A stretch of DNA of 64,000 nucleotides from Vibrio penaeicida (GTDB lineage: Bacteria > Pseudomonadota > Gammaproteobacteria > Enterobacterales > Vibrionaceae): positions 372,001 to 436,000 of the forward strand of contig NZ_JAUYVM010000003.1 in NCBI RefSeq assembly GCF_030689305.1. The letters are read 5' to 3'. The first letter of the stretch is position 1, and each line of letters opens with the position of its first letter. This document shows positions 47,604 through 57,833 of the stretch, piece by piece. A model generated the notes under the pieces. That model made no database searches, was not told the origin of the DNA, and saw only the letters and a list, made by a program, of their open reading frames with translations. Position numbers and translations under genes: made by a program.

Positions 47604-49916
47604 ATGAAGATCGCAACTAAAATTATTCTCGCTTGTTCTTCTCTCTGCGCGATTGGGGTTATCGTCAGCGGAAACTTCGTAGCCTGGAGAGCGTCGGATT
47701 TATCCGAGCAAGCAATTTACGATAGAGCCATTAGTCAATTAATTTCAGTCCGAGAGATAAAAAAACGGGAAATCGAAAGATACTTTGAACAGATTCAATT
47801 TCAGTTAGAAACGCTAGCAGATGATATTTCGACCCAAGCGGCATTAAGAGATTTCACTTCAACATTCAGCGAGTACCCAAAAGAAAAGGTGAGCTCTGCT
47901 GATGTGAATACACTTAAAAGTTACTACAGCGACGGATTTGGGCAAACATACCGAGACAGCAATGGTACCAAGTCGGGTAATGAGTTAAGCCGTTTGAGCC
48001 AGATAAGTGATGTAGGTACAGCACTTCAAGCCCGTTACATTGGCGTAAACCCGAATGCGCTTGGTGAAAAGCACCTCTTGAAGTCAGATACATTGAATAC
48101 TCCATACGATAAAGCTCATGCCCTATACCATCCTCCCATCAAGCACTTTCTTGAATCGTTTGGGTATTACGATATTTTCCTAGTAGACAATCAAGGAAGC
48201 ATTGTTTATTCCGTCTTCAAGGAATTGGACTACGCAACTAATCTTCTCTCTGGTCCTTATAAAAACAGCGGACTAGCGGAAGCGTTTAACGGCGCAAAAT
48301 CTAAAGCCAAAAACGACTTTTTCTTGGTTGATTTCAAGCCATATTATCCATCCTATGAAGCGGCGGCCTCATTTATGGCTGCACCCGTATTTGAAGGCGG
48401 TGAAAGGCTTGGGGTGTTGATTTTCCAAATGCCTGTTGATGCTATTAATAGCATCATGACTTACGATGGAAAATGGGCAGATGCTGGGCTTGGTGCAAGT
48501 GGAGAGACTTATTTAGTTGGTCAAGATAGCTTACTCAGAAGCCAGTCTCGTTTCTTACTTGAAGATAAGCAAGGTTACATGCAGGCGCTGACATCCGCTG
48601 GTATTTCTGCTCGAGTGGTTTCTGAAATCGGTGACAAAGACAGTGCAATTGGTCGTCAACTAGTAGATACCAAAGGCAGTAAAGCGGCGCTTAGTGGGCA
48701 AGTGGGTAGCGAAATTATTTTGGACTACCGTAATGTTCCTGTGCTATCCGCATACTCGCCTATTACAGTGGCAGGGTTGAAGTGGGCGATTCTCAGTGAA
48801 ATAGACGAAGCAGAAGCTTTGGCAGATGTTGGACGCTTAAACAGTGCTGTGTTTGCAACAGTAGGTATTAGTACTGTTGTGTTACTCGTGTTATCTGCGA
48901 TAGGAGCATCGGTAGTCGGAGGGGGAATCGCTCGACCAATTAAAGCCGCTGCACAGCAAATATCTCATATCAGCAGTTCTAAGGATCTTACTGCGAGGCT
49001 CGATAACAAAGGTAAAGACGAGATGTCTGATCTCGCCACAGCCCTGAATGATTTATTTAAACAGTTACAAGGCATAATTAAAGAGTTTAGTAGCGCGACA
49101 AATGAGTTGACTGAAAATAGCCAAACAATGTCAACCGCTATGGGTGATACACGCAATGCTGTGAGTGAACAGCACAACAAGTCGGATTCTGTTGCGGCAG
49201 CTGTAAACGAATTGAGTGCATCAGTATCAGAAGTGGCGCAGTTTGCCAGCCGAGCCGCTGAGTTCGTGAAAAATGCGAATGACACAGGGCAACGCAGTGC
49301 CACCATAGGACGCGCGCTTGGTAATGAGATGGGGCAGTTGACCGATCAAATGAAACAAGCCAATCAAGCAATTGAAAGGCTGTTAAAAGAGAGTAACTCA
49401 ATTGGTGAAGTGCTCGATGTAATTCAGTCGATTGCCGAGCAAACGAACCTCTTGGCTTTGAATGCTGCGATTGAAGCTGCGCGAGCCGGAGAGCAAGGTA
49501 GAGGCTTCGCCGTCGTAGCGGACGAAGTTCGCTCACTCGCAAGCCGAACTCAAGCATCAACTGAAGAAATTCGTGGCAAAATTGAGGCGTTGCAAGGAGA
49601 AACGCAAGCTGTCGCCGACGGCATCACTAACGCGAATTCGTCTGTAGAGCGAGGAACCGAAAGTTGCCGACAAAATACGGATATGCTTGATCAAATCACG
49701 AATATGCTGACCGAATTGAATGACATGAATTTGCAGATAGCAACGGCTGCCAATGAGCAGTCTTCCGTTACGGATGAGATCAGTAGCAGTATTACGTCCA
49801 TTGCTGATGCATCGATGCAGGTTTCAAACCAGACCAATGAAATAGATAACGTTGTTTCTGGCTTGTCCGGCCAAGCGACAGAGTTGAACAAGAAAGTTGG
49901 GCAGTTCCGATACTAA
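47604..49916 (+). CDS. Methyl-accepting chemotaxis protein with double-Cache sensor
   Basis: A 770-residue chemoreceptor. Helix 1 (about 7-28), a periplasmic region of about 385 residues containing [27 protein letters not shown] and [20 protein letters not shown], typical of a dCache sensor, helix 2 (about 412-435), HAMP, and a complete MA domain with the [20 protein letters not shown] tip. It is placed among extracellular glycan-degrading enzymes, so a sugar or breakdown product is a plausible ligand, by context only. A strong terminator follows. Confidence 0.92.
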   Translation: MKIATKIILACSSLCAIGVIVSGNFVAWRASDLSEQAIYDRAISQLISVREIKKREIERYFEQIQFQLETLADDISTQAALRDFTSTFSEYPKEKVSSADVNTLKSYYSDGFGQTYRDSNGTKSGNELSRLSQISDVGTALQARYIGVNPNALGEKHLLKSDTLNTPYDKAHALYHPPIKHFLESFGYYDIFLVDNQGSIVYSVFKELDYATNLLSGPYKNSGLAEAFNGAKSKAKNDFFLVDFKPYYPSYEAAASFMAAPVFEGGERLGVLIFQMPVDAINSIMTYDGKWADAGLGASGETYLVGQDSLLRSQSRFLLEDKQGYMQALTSAGISARVVSEIGDKDSAIGRQLVDTKGSKAALSGQVGSEIILDYRNVPVLSAYSPITVAGLKWAILSEIDEAEALADVGRLNSAVFATVGISTVVLLVLSAIGASVVGGGIARPIKAAAQQISHISSSKDLTARLDNKGKDEMSDLATALNDLFKQLQGIIKEFSSATNELTENSQTMSTAMGDTRNAVSEQHNKSDSVAAAVNELSASVSEVAQFASRAAEFVKNANDTGQRSATIGRALGNEMGQLTDQMKQANQAIERLLKESNSIGEVLDVIQSIAEQTNLLALNAAIEAARAGEQGRGFAVVADEVRSLASRTQASTEEIRGKIEALQGETQAVADGITNANSSVERGTESCRQNTDMLDQITNMLTELNDMNLQIATAANEQSSVTDEISSSITSIADASMQVSNQTNEIDNVVSGLSGQATELNKKVGQFRY

Positions 49917-49940
49917 ATTCCATTAATCCAAACTAAAAAA

Positions 49941-49970
49941 GCAGTGCTGTATTATCAGCACTGCTTTTTT
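49941..49970 (+). terminator. terminator after the dCache chemoreceptor
   Basis: GCAGTGCTG/CAGCACTGC stem with a TATTAT loop, preceded by an A-run and followed by a T-run. The remainder of 49971-50227 holds no supported gene; an ORF at 49969-50166 lacks a ribosome site and family features. Confidence 0.88.
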
Positions 49971-50227
49971 GTTTCTCTGTATCCACATTCACCTCGCGCA
50001 ATCCTATAAAATCCCGTCTAATCTTTCGTTTATTAGCAAGAAAGCTTTTAGTAAGAGAATTTTTAACAAAGGAGCTTTGAGGAGTCCATCGCTTAGCTTC
50101 TATGGAATAGAAAGCCCTAATTTGAATCTAAAGATCGGGTTATTGAATCTAGATATAGGGTTATGATTACAGCCAAGCATCATGAGTATCGTACATAATG
50201 GCTTGTCAGCACTGCTAACGTTGAGTG

Positions 50228-51313
50228 TTAAGCCGCATCATCAAAGAAATCATAACAATTACCGCCATTGGATTTTGCCTGATACATAGCAATATCTGCC
50301 GATTTTAGAATGTCGACCCAAGATGCTTGGTATTCACTGTCTAAACAGATACCTATACTGACCCCAACCTTGCAGTCTATAGAGCCAACACGTATAGGCT
50401 TCGACAAGGATTCAATAATGCTTTCTGGTAACAATTGAGGCTCTGTCTGGCTTTGTCTAACAATAGCAAACTCGTCGCCACCTAACCGTGCGATAAAATC
50501 TGTGTCATTACATGTTTCTTTGAGACGTGCGCTGATTTTCTTCAACAAATGATCACCAACATCGTGACCATAAGTGTCATTGACGAGTTTGAACCCGTCG
50601 AGATCCAATAGCAACACAGTAAATTGCGCTTGATTCTGGCGTTTTAAGTCTTTGAGTTTGTTTTGTAAAGCGGCTCGGTTTGCTAGCCCTGTTAAAGAGT
50701 CGTGGTAGGCTAAGTGGCTTATCTTTTGGCGGTCTTTCAGCGTCACGTATAATAGAAAGCCTCCACATAGGGCTAGTCCTGCGTAGCTGTATCCCATAAT
50801 ACTGTTTAAACGAACCAGTTCATAATCACGTAGGTAATTATTTTCTGCTACACGTTGGAATTCTTGATTCATCAACGCGTTAATTGTTTCAGCCGTTTGT
50901 TGCCCTTTCGCCAAATATTGTGAGAAATGAATGGCATTAAATGAATCAGAAGTTGGATCCAGTGTTTTAAATGATTCAAAAGTACCAATAATAATCTCTA
51001 ATCGACCTTGCTTTTCCATCAGATTAGCCGATTCCGACCCAACTAGTAGAATTTCAAAAGCGGACCATGTTAAATCATAGCTGGTAATTAGGTCGTCAAT
51101 ATTGGTTGTTCCTCTGAAATAATCTTTAGCAGCCGTCAGATATTCTTGATGCAGCAACATGAGTTGCACTAAAGCTCTGCCAGTAGAATGTTCATTTACC
51201 GCTAATAAATCCAAACTTTTCACTATTTGGGTAACGCTGACCATCGCACATAACAAAAAAAGCACCGCTACAACTATCAAGACTGGGGTTTGAAAACGGC
51301 TGGGTAGAGGCAT
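50228..51313 (-). CDS. Membrane diguanylate cyclase (paired with a molybdopterin-domain protein)
   Basis: A 361-residue GGDEF protein. Helix 1 (about 9-30), a helical periplasmic region of about 145 residues, helix 2 (about 177-194), then a GGDEF domain (about 200-358) with LTGLANRAALQ, LDLDGFKLVNDTYGH and intact RLGGDEF. The inhibitory-site position reads N-DTD, not RxxD. The ATG at 51313 has AAGGA upstream and is preferred to a TTG at 51319. It starts two bases after the preceding gene's stop, so the periplasmic protein encoded there probably informs this enzyme. Confidence 0.9.
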   Translation of the reverse strand: MPLPSRFQTPVLIVVAVLFLLCAMVSVTQIVKSLDLLAVNEHSTGRALVQLMLLHQEYLTAAKDYFRGTTNIDDLITSYDLTWSAFEILLVGSESANLMEKQGRLEIIIGTFESFKTLDPTSDSFNAIHFSQYLAKGQQTAETINALMNQEFQRVAENNYLRDYELVRLNSIMGYSYAGLALCGGFLLYVTLKDRQKISHLAYHDSLTGLANRAALQNKLKDLKRQNQAQFTVLLLDLDGFKLVNDTYGHDVGDHLLKKISARLKETCNDTDFIARLGGDEFAIVRQSQTEPQLLPESIIESLSKPIRVGSIDCKVGVSIGICLDSEYQASWVDILKSADIAMYQAKSNGGNCYDFFDDAA

Positions 51314-51315
51314 TA

Positions 51316-51807
51316 TCAAGGTTCCTTCGAAAACACTTCGACATTAATCAGCTGCCACACCATATAGTCGTTAAATATTTGAGGTTGGAGTTCTTCGTGA
51401 TGATCTTTAGGCAAAATAAGCCACAATGGTCCTTTTCCGCGAACCGACATTTTTTTACCGTTGTCTTCCCAAGCTAATATAGGGGCGAATTGACGAATGC
51501 GTTCAAAATCAAGCGTCACTTCGTACTTATCGAGTGCTTTCAAAGTCAGCCACGAACCTTTTGCTTTGGCATCATTTAAGATGTCTTCTAGCTTAGGTCC
51601 CTTATAGGTATGGGCTTCATTCGTCCATGGCGTGTTGGTAGTAATTAATAATTGAGGAAATGATTTGATGTTTTCTAAAGTGTAACTGGTAGGATTTTCG
51701 ACGTCACCAGTAACACTTAACACTTTATTTTTACCTTGCGCGGAGGTAAGTCCCGAAAAAACAAGTAAAAATATTAGGACAGAGAAATTTTTAAGTCTTA
51801 CGCGCAT
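51316..51807 (-). CDS. Periplasmic molybdopterin-binding-like (SUOX fold) protein
   Basis: A 163-residue exported protein with a signal peptide (1-23, FSVLIFLLVFSGLTSAQG). The body resembles the molybdopterin oxidoreductase/sulfite-oxidase fold: VLSVTGDVENPTSYTLENIKSFP, THTYKGPKLEDIL-like and GPLWLILPKD. It is much shorter than real sulfite oxidases and has no evident cofactor-ligand Cys, so it may be a sensor or scaffold rather than an enzyme. Cotranscribed with the diguanylate cyclase at 50228. Confidence 0.75.
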   Translation of the reverse strand: MRVRLKNFSVLIFLLVFSGLTSAQGKNKVLSVTGDVENPTSYTLENIKSFPQLLITTNTPWTNEAHTYKGPKLEDILNDAKAKGSWLTLKALDKYEVTLDFERIRQFAPILAWEDNGKKMSVRGKGPLWLILPKDHHEELQPQIFNDYMVWQLINVEVFSKEP

Positions 51808-52211
51808 ATTCCCTCCATGAGAATTTTAAAATCAGAAGTACTAAACAACTTATTATTTTAAGGTCAAATTCCGTTTGATTGTATGAATTTTGAGATTTGT
51901 CTTGTAATCAAGAATAGCATGCGGTTCGCCAATTATCCTGAACTTTACAGATATTTAGTGATCTTTAATCTTGTTTGGAAAACTTGAAAATCGGCGGGGA
52001 AGCAATGGTTTTTAACAATCAGCTCAATATTTGTTTTTACAACAATGAGTTCGATCCAAAAGAAAATATGTATAACGCGGAAAATAAGGTTTTTATTATG
52101 GGGATGAGAACGAAAATTAATATATATGCATATTATTTAATGTGAATTCCTACGCTATTCACTAAGTTAAACTATATTTAAAGGTTAGAATTATAATCTT
52201 TAGTAATTACT

Positions 52212-52227
52212 TTTGAAGTTGATCACA
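52212..52227. promoter_or_regulatory. probable CRP site upstream of the SBP-GGDEF operon
   Basis: TTTGA-AGTTGA-TCACA matches the CRP consensus at 9 of 10 half-site bases, 144 bp before the start codon. A perfect TCACCGGTGA palindrome lies nearby (52263-52272). Apart from these, 51808-52370 is AT-rich and holds no gene. Confidence 0.4.
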
Positions 52228-52370
52228 CATGAGTAGCAAGTATTAACGAATTGGAATCAATATCACCGGTGACTGAGTTAAAATTAGCCCCCGTTATATT
52301 GTGACACTCAATCCATATCATTCTTGGATTTTCACTTTCAGCTCAAATTGAAGAGGATACTCTCCCTTAG

Positions 52371-54530
52371 ATGTATAAATTTTCACATATTCTACGTTGG
52401 ATTTTTCCATTAGTAGTGACGTTGATATTAGTGGCTAAAGCTCAGGGAGAGGAAGCACTAACAGCCAAAGAGAAACTGTTCCTAGAACGGCATCCAGTAT
52501 GGAAGGTACATTCGGAAGATTATTGGCCTCCGTTCAATTATCGAGAATTTGGTGAGAGGAAAGGCTATTCAACGGAATTGGTACTTTTGCTTGCTCAGCA
52601 AGTGGGTGCAAAAGTTGAATTTGTTGATGTGGCAGACTGGGCTGAGGCGTTAGATAAACTCAAGGCAAAAGAGCTTGATATCATTTCTAACATGACGCCT
52701 ACCCAAGAAGGTAAGCAATTCGCCAAGTTCACCGATTCAAGAACCATTACTGTGACAAATGCTCTCGTATCGAGTGATGCTATAAGCCCTGTAACTAAAT
52801 TGTCTGATTTGATAGGAAAATCACTTGCGGTTGTGCAAGGGGCAGCAGAAATTCCCGTTATCCGAGAAAACTACCCTGAAATTCGTTTGGTAGAAACCCA
52901 AGATACGCTTCATTCCATTGAAAAAGTGGTGAGCGGCAGAGTCTCTGCCGCACTTGATAGCGAGCACGTTTTACGCTTTTACCTCGAAAACTACATCGAT
53001 TCTCCCCTCCGTGTTACTTCTCTAACAGAGAACGTTAACCTGGGAGTTTATTATCAAACCCTAGCGGTTCGAAAAGATCGTCCAGAGCTTGCATCTATTC
53101 TTGATAAAGCCTATTTGTCTTTGTCGCCTGAAACCATTCAATCGCTTAAGCGTAAATGGCTGACTAATAACCAGACAAACAAAGTCAATGTGCTCAACTT
53201 AAACCGAGATGAGCGCATGTATCTGAATGAAAAACAAGTCATACGATATTGTACTCACCCAGATTTCTTACCTGTAGAGGGTACTTTGGATGGAAAAGCG
53301 CAAGGAATGACAGGTGAGTATGTTCAGTATTTTGAGAAAAGCCTCGCCATAAAATTCGAACACGTGTTAAGTGCAAGTTGGAAAGAATCGCTTCAAAACA
53401 TCGAAGCGGGTAAATGTGATGTACTCACTCTAAGCCGTCCAAACAAATCTCGTTTGGATTACATGACCTATACCCAACCCTATCTTTCTTTGCCTGTCGC
53501 CGTCGCTATTCATCAGAATACGCCTTATGCCGCTGAAATCAGTGCGCTGGTGGGGAGATATGTTGGCTTTAACCGAAATCATGGTCTTGCGGATGAATTT
53601 CGTGAGCGTTACCCAGATGTTAACTTTGTTCCTGTAGACTCGGCATTTACGGGGCTTCAAATGGTTGAGAATAAAGAACTCTTTGGGTTTATCGGTGCAC
53701 TTCCAGTTGTGACCTATCACCTGCAAAATTACTTCCCTAATCTTATGGTGGGGAGCCGGATGAATCAGTCGTTTCCCCTGAGCGTTGGTGTAAATAAAGC
53801 CGAAGAAAAATTAGCTGACATCCTCAATAAAGCCATTGAGAAAATGGACATTCGTTTGCATTCCTCCATTCTAAATTCATGGACACCAGTAAACTACAAA
53901 CCTGTGAGCGATAAAAGACTGGTTTGGGCAGTGCTAACTATTGGTTTCATCGTGGTGTGTGCGATAGGGTACAGCTACTATGTGTTGCAGATGAAGTATC
54001 GCAAACTAGAAGAGCTCTCCACAAAAGATCAGCTCACGGGGCTGTATAACCGTTATACCATTGATACCGTTTTGGCAGAGCAAGTCGCGCAATTTGGTTT
54101 TAGTCGTAAACCCTTCAGCGTGATTCTCGGGGATATTGATCACTTTAAAATATTGAACGATCGCTATGGTCACCTAATCGGAGATCAAGCTTTGATAACC
54201 ATGTCCCGAGTGTTTGAAGAAAACATATCAGATTCTGATTTGGTGGGGCGATGGGGAGGAGAAGAACTGATCGTTATCTGCCCAGGAAAAACCGAAGAAC
54301 AAGCGGAGTACTTAGCTGAAACGTTGAGGCTTGCGATTAATGCAGAACATTTTGATGAAGTTGGCACTATGAGTTGCAGTTTTGGTGTTGCTCAATACTT
54401 CGCGAAGCATTCCATCACCGATTTAATGCAAAGGGCAGATAGAGCCCTCTATCACTCCAAACGTATGGGACGAAATACCGTTACTAGTTACACCGACTTT
54501 CACCTTCAATATAAAGGTGATGCGACATGA
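52371..54530 (+). CDS. Two-domain solute-sensing diguanylate cyclase
   Basis: A 719-residue membrane sensor. Signal/anchor helix (1-25), two successive periplasmic solute-binding-type SBP_bac_3 domains (about 30-260 and 275-510), one transmembrane helix (about 520-541), then GGDEF (about 550-708) with LTGLYNRYTIDT, LGDIDHFKILNDRYGH and RWGGEEL. GGEEL is a functional variant in some cyclases, so activity is probable but not certain; the RxxD inhibitory site is absent. Its last four bases overlap the permease start (ATGA). Periplasmic ligand binding likely sets cyclic di-GMP levels. Confidence 0.88.
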   Translation: MYKFSHILRWIFPLVVTLILVAKAQGEEALTAKEKLFLERHPVWKVHSEDYWPPFNYREFGERKGYSTELVLLLAQQVGAKVEFVDVADWAEALDKLKAKELDIISNMTPTQEGKQFAKFTDSRTITVTNALVSSDAISPVTKLSDLIGKSLAVVQGAAEIPVIRENYPEIRLVETQDTLHSIEKVVSGRVSAALDSEHVLRFYLENYIDSPLRVTSLTENVNLGVYYQTLAVRKDRPELASILDKAYLSLSPETIQSLKRKWLTNNQTNKVNVLNLNRDERMYLNEKQVIRYCTHPDFLPVEGTLDGKAQGMTGEYVQYFEKSLAIKFEHVLSASWKESLQNIEAGKCDVLTLSRPNKSRLDYMTYTQPYLSLPVAVAIHQNTPYAAEISALVGRYVGFNRNHGLADEFRERYPDVNFVPVDSAFTGLQMVENKELFGFIGALPVVTYHLQNYFPNLMVGSRMNQSFPLSVGVNKAEEKLADILNKAIEKMDIRLHSSILNSWTPVNYKPVSDKRLVWAVLTIGFIVVCAIGYSYYVLQMKYRKLEELSTKDQLTGLYNRYTIDTVLAEQVAQFGFSRKPFSVILGDIDHFKILNDRYGHLIGDQALITMSRVFEENISDSDLVGRWGGEELIVICPGKTEEQAEYLAETLRLAINAEHFDEVGTMSCSFGVAQYFAKHSITDLMQRADRALYHSKRMGRNTVTSYTDFHLQYKGDAT

Positions 54531-55765
54531 TTTTTGATGAAAACTTTAGCCTTCGCCCTGTTCCTTATTACGCGAGAAAGCGGACGCTGGCTTTAGGTCT
54601 AGTGCTGGTTGGTCTTACTTTCTTCTCTGCTAGTATGCAAGCGGGTGGTGTGGTTTGGGGGGGATTATCAACGTCAGACTTTATCTGGGTAGTATTGGTG
54701 GGCAACATTATGCTGGCTTTGTACGCAGGCCTACTCGGTTATATCGGTTCAACAACAGGGCTATCAACTCATCTTCTGACCCATTTTTCGTTTGGGCATA
54801 AAGGCTCTTGGCTTCCCTCTTTGATATTGGGTGGTACGCAAGTTGGTTGGTTTGGCGTTGGGGTTGCCATGTTTGCCATTCCCGTGAGTAAAGTTATTGG
54901 GGTGGATGTGCGCATTCTGATTGGAGTCAGTGGCTTGCTAATGGTTAGCACCGCCTATTTTGGTATGTCGGCCCTCATATTTCTCTCTGCTATCGCGGTT
55001 CCATCCATCTTATTGTTTGGTGGTTATTCCGTTATGTGTGCACTTGAAACCTTTACGGTAGGTGCGCTCTATGGTGAATTGAATTCTATTCCAAATAAAT
55101 TGAGTACAGCAGAAGCCTTAACCTTAGTAGTGGGGACTTTTATTAGCGCCGCCACCTTAACCGCTGACTTTGCGAGATTTGCCAAAAACCATAAAAAAGC
55201 CCTGTTCATTACAGTATTGGCCTTCTTGTTTGGTAACTCTGTAATGTTTGTGTTTGGCGCACTGAGCAGTTCTAGCATCGGGTATGCTGATTTGTTTGAT
55301 GCCATGCTGGCACAGGGATTATTGATTCCAGCCATTGTTGTTTTAGGTTTGAATATATGGACAACCAACGACAATGCTTTGTATGTGTCTGGACTGGCAT
55401 TTTCGAACATCACGCGCTTACCTAGTCATCGTTTGTCGGTGCTTAACGGGTTGCTTGGCACCTTATTTGCGCTTTGGCTTTACGATCACTTTATCGAATG
55501 GCTACATTTTCTTTCTCTCGCCATTCCTCCCGTTGGTGGGGTGATCATTGCTGACTTTTTAATGCGTCGTCATCAATATCAAGATTACGCTAGCGTTGAA
55601 TTTCAAGAAGTGAATTGGTTGGGCATTTATGCGTTTGTGATTGGTATCATCGGAGGCGCTATTCTACCCGGAGTTGTCCCCGTAAATGCCGTAATCATAG
55701 CTATGTTGTCCTACTGGGTGTTACATTTAAAGCCTGTGAAAGCGGCAATATGCAGAGCGTCGTAA
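54527..55765 (+). CDS. CodB-like NCS1 permease (cytosine/purine family)
   Basis: A 412-residue inner-membrane transporter with about twelve helices. Visible: GLVLVGLTFFSASMQAGGVVWGGL, the GYIGSTTGLSTHLLTHFSFGHKGSWLPSL loop, LGGTQVGWFGVGVAMFAIP, ISAATLTADFARFAKNHKKAL and VLGLNIWTTNDNALYVSGLAFSN, which identify the cytosine-permease branch of NCS1. AAGGTGA precedes the ATG. Translationally coupled to the sensor before it and 41 bp before the response regulator. Its true substrate may be another nitrogenous compound; no cytosine deaminase gene is present. Confidence 0.85.
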   Translation: MIFDENFSLRPVPYYARKRTLALGLVLVGLTFFSASMQAGGVVWGGLSTSDFIWVVLVGNIMLALYAGLLGYIGSTTGLSTHLLTHFSFGHKGSWLPSLILGGTQVGWFGVGVAMFAIPVSKVIGVDVRILIGVSGLLMVSTAYFGMSALIFLSAIAVPSILLFGGYSVMCALETFTVGALYGELNSIPNKLSTAEALTLVVGTFISAATLTADFARFAKNHKKALFITVLAFLFGNSVMFVFGALSSSSIGYADLFDAMLAQGLLIPAIVVLGLNIWTTNDNALYVSGLAFSNITRLPSHRLSVLNGLLGTLFALWLYDHFIEWLHFLSLAIPPVGGVIIADFLMRRHQYQDYASVEFQEVNWLGIYAFVIGIIGGAILPGVVPVNAVIIAMLSYWVLHLKPVKAAICRAS

Positions 55766-55806
55766 TCACAGGACCTAACTCCAGACATTAAAAGGCAGTA
55801 TTCAGA

Positions 55807-57147
55807 ATGGATTCTCAAATCGTACTGATTGAAGATGATGACATCGTTCGCCAAGCAACCAGCCAATGGCTACAACTCGCAGGATTTTCCGTTACCGAAT
55901 ATGCCGATGGTACGTCGGCATTAGAAGGGATTTCGCCTTCCTTTTCAGGTGTTATTGTCAGTGATGTAAGGCTGCCTGATTACGATGGCTTGGCATTAAT
56001 GAATGCTTTGCTACATCGAATTCCTACGGTGCCTATTGTGTTGGTTACTGGGCATGGTGATGTAGACATGGCAGTAAAAGCCCTTCGTGATGGAGCGTTC
56101 GACTTTCTTGAGAAACCGTTTGATCCTGATCGCCTTGTTGATACTGTAAGCAATGCATTCTCCTCATTGCAAGCCAATCAAGAAAGCCAGCAAAGGCTGG
56201 AGTACTTGGATCAGTTAGACGGGTTAGAGCAAGTTCTGATTGGGCAAAGTGACGTTATGGTGAATTTGCGTCAGCAATTGGCGAAAATAGCGATGATGGA
56301 CACGAACGTCATTATTTATGGTGAAACAGGGTGTGGGAAAGAATTGGTGGCGAATTGTCTCCATAACCTCAGTACACGAACTGGTCACCGATTTGTGCCC
56401 ATTAACTGTTCGGCGATTCCTGAGAATTTGTTTGAAAGTGAGCTATTTGGTCATGAAGCGGGTGCATTTACTGGTGCCGGTAAACAACGAATCGGTAAGT
56501 TAGAGTATGCCGACAAAGGGACTCTGTTTCTGGATGAAATTGAAAGTATGCCTTTGTCTATGCAAGTGAAAGTACTCAGAACGTTACAGGAGCATACGGT
56601 AGAAAGGGTAGGTGCAAATAACCCGATTCAAATCAATCTACGAGTGGTTGCGGCAGCGAAAGACAATCTATTTGGCCACTCCAATTTCCGTCAGGATCTC
56701 TATTATCGGCTTAATGTTGCACAACTTTCGCTTCCCCCTCTTAGGGAGCGCGATAAAGACGTCGTCATTTTGTTCGAACATTACACCCGTCAGGCGAATC
56801 CAGAATGTCGCCCAGCGACGCTCAGTGATAAACAGACACTATTGAGTTACCGTTGGCCGGGCAACGTTCGAGAGTTACGAAATGTGGCGACGCGTTTTGC
56901 TCATGATGACCTTTCGGTCGCTGATATTCTGTCGGAGTCGGCATCGTTATCATCAGAACCTGTTATAAACACCTTATCTTTAGCAACCCAAGTGCATAAC
57001 TTTGAACGTAAAGTGATCGACAAATCGTTGCGTGAGCACAAGGGGAACATCACCCAAGTAATGGCTGAATTGGACCTTCCAAGGCGAACACTTAACCAGA
57101 AAATGCAAAAATACGGTTTAAGCCGGCAGGACTACCTTTCTAAGTAA
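55807..57147 (+). CDS. Sigma54-dependent response regulator (NtrC/DctD-like)
   Basis: A 446-residue activator. REC domain (about 1-120) with EDDD acidic pocket and phosphoacceptor Asp53 in VSDVRLPDYDG; a central AAA+ ATPase with Walker A GETGCGKE, the sigma54-contact loop GAFTGA, and Walker B GTLFLDEIE; a C-terminal Fis-type helix-turn-helix ending LPRRTLNQKMQKYGLSRQ. It is the third gene of the SBP-GGDEF/CodB-like operon. No histidine kinase gene is in the window, so its input is unknown. AAGG lies ahead of the ATG. Confidence 0.92.
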   Translation: MDSQIVLIEDDDIVRQATSQWLQLAGFSVTEYADGTSALEGISPSFSGVIVSDVRLPDYDGLALMNALLHRIPTVPIVLVTGHGDVDMAVKALRDGAFDFLEKPFDPDRLVDTVSNAFSSLQANQESQQRLEYLDQLDGLEQVLIGQSDVMVNLRQQLAKIAMMDTNVIIYGETGCGKELVANCLHNLSTRTGHRFVPINCSAIPENLFESELFGHEAGAFTGAGKQRIGKLEYADKGTLFLDEIESMPLSMQVKVLRTLQEHTVERVGANNPIQINLRVVAAAKDNLFGHSNFRQDLYYRLNVAQLSLPPLRERDKDVVILFEHYTRQANPECRPATLSDKQTLLSYRWPGNVRELRNVATRFAHDDLSVADILSESASLSSEPVINTLSLATQVHNFERKVIDKSLREHKGNITQVMAELDLPRRTLNQKMQKYGLSRQDYLSK

Positions 57148-57833
57148 CCGATTTAAAAAGCTTTATACCCTATCTGAGATGAGCGAAATTTCCTGATAGC
57201 TCAGTGGAGTTCCGCTCAAAGGTCAGATAACTCATCTCAAGTCATATTTCATTAGCCTGTTGTTATTTTCGACAGTGAAGATCAGTGACGTCTCCGATTG
57301 CCTATTGAGATCAATATTGCATTGTGCATGAAATTATATGTAACGAAGTGGTTTTTTACTCATTTTGAAGTCTGATTTTTTGATGACAACGCATAAGTGT
57401 ATGAAGAATCAACCAATGTTAAGTCGATGGAAAACATCATAAGACTTGGTATTTAAATAACCTCCCGAAATCAAAGATATCAATAAATATATTTAAACTC
57501 ATCATGTTAGTGTGGGTTTTACTCAATGTAGATACCTTTCATCCTGTCATTAATACGTGCATTTTTGCGCATGAGTTAAAGCTTGTACTTACGTGACATG
57601 TATCATTATTGTAAATATAAAATTAAATTTTATATTTACATTCTTGAGGTCCCGCCCATACTTAAATTCGTGGGAATCATTCTCACTATTGTCCATAAAT
57701 GATGACAGCGGGATTGAAAGGGCTTCCGTGAATTTCCTTTCTTTTGCGTCAAAATGGACAGAAAAAGGCGCATATTTTGCGCGAAAAATTGAATAAGGTT
57801 TAGTCACAACAAACTCAAGGAAGAGGTATTTTC
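57148..57833. other. intergenic region with a large palindrome, upstream of the fucosidase
   Basis: 686 bp without a credible gene. It contains a perfect 29-bp palindrome, GTAAATATAAAATT and its reverse complement around a single A (57611-57639), 194 bp before the fucosidase start; it may be an operator. A weak Fur-like TGGGAATCATTCTCA sits at 57671-57685. Confidence 0.55.

Noticed and set aside
49969..50166. 65-codon frame after the chemoreceptor terminator
   Set aside because: It begins at the terminator T-run, has no ribosome site and no recognisable features.
57590..57607. CRP-like CGTGA-CATGTA-TCATT upstream of the fucosidase
   Set aside because: Three of ten consensus bases are wrong; not better than chance in an AT-rich region.
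57671..57685. Fur-like TGGGAATCATTCTCA upstream of the fucosidase
   Set aside because: Short and imperfect, and the gene has no link to iron; kept only as a note in the intergenic entry.
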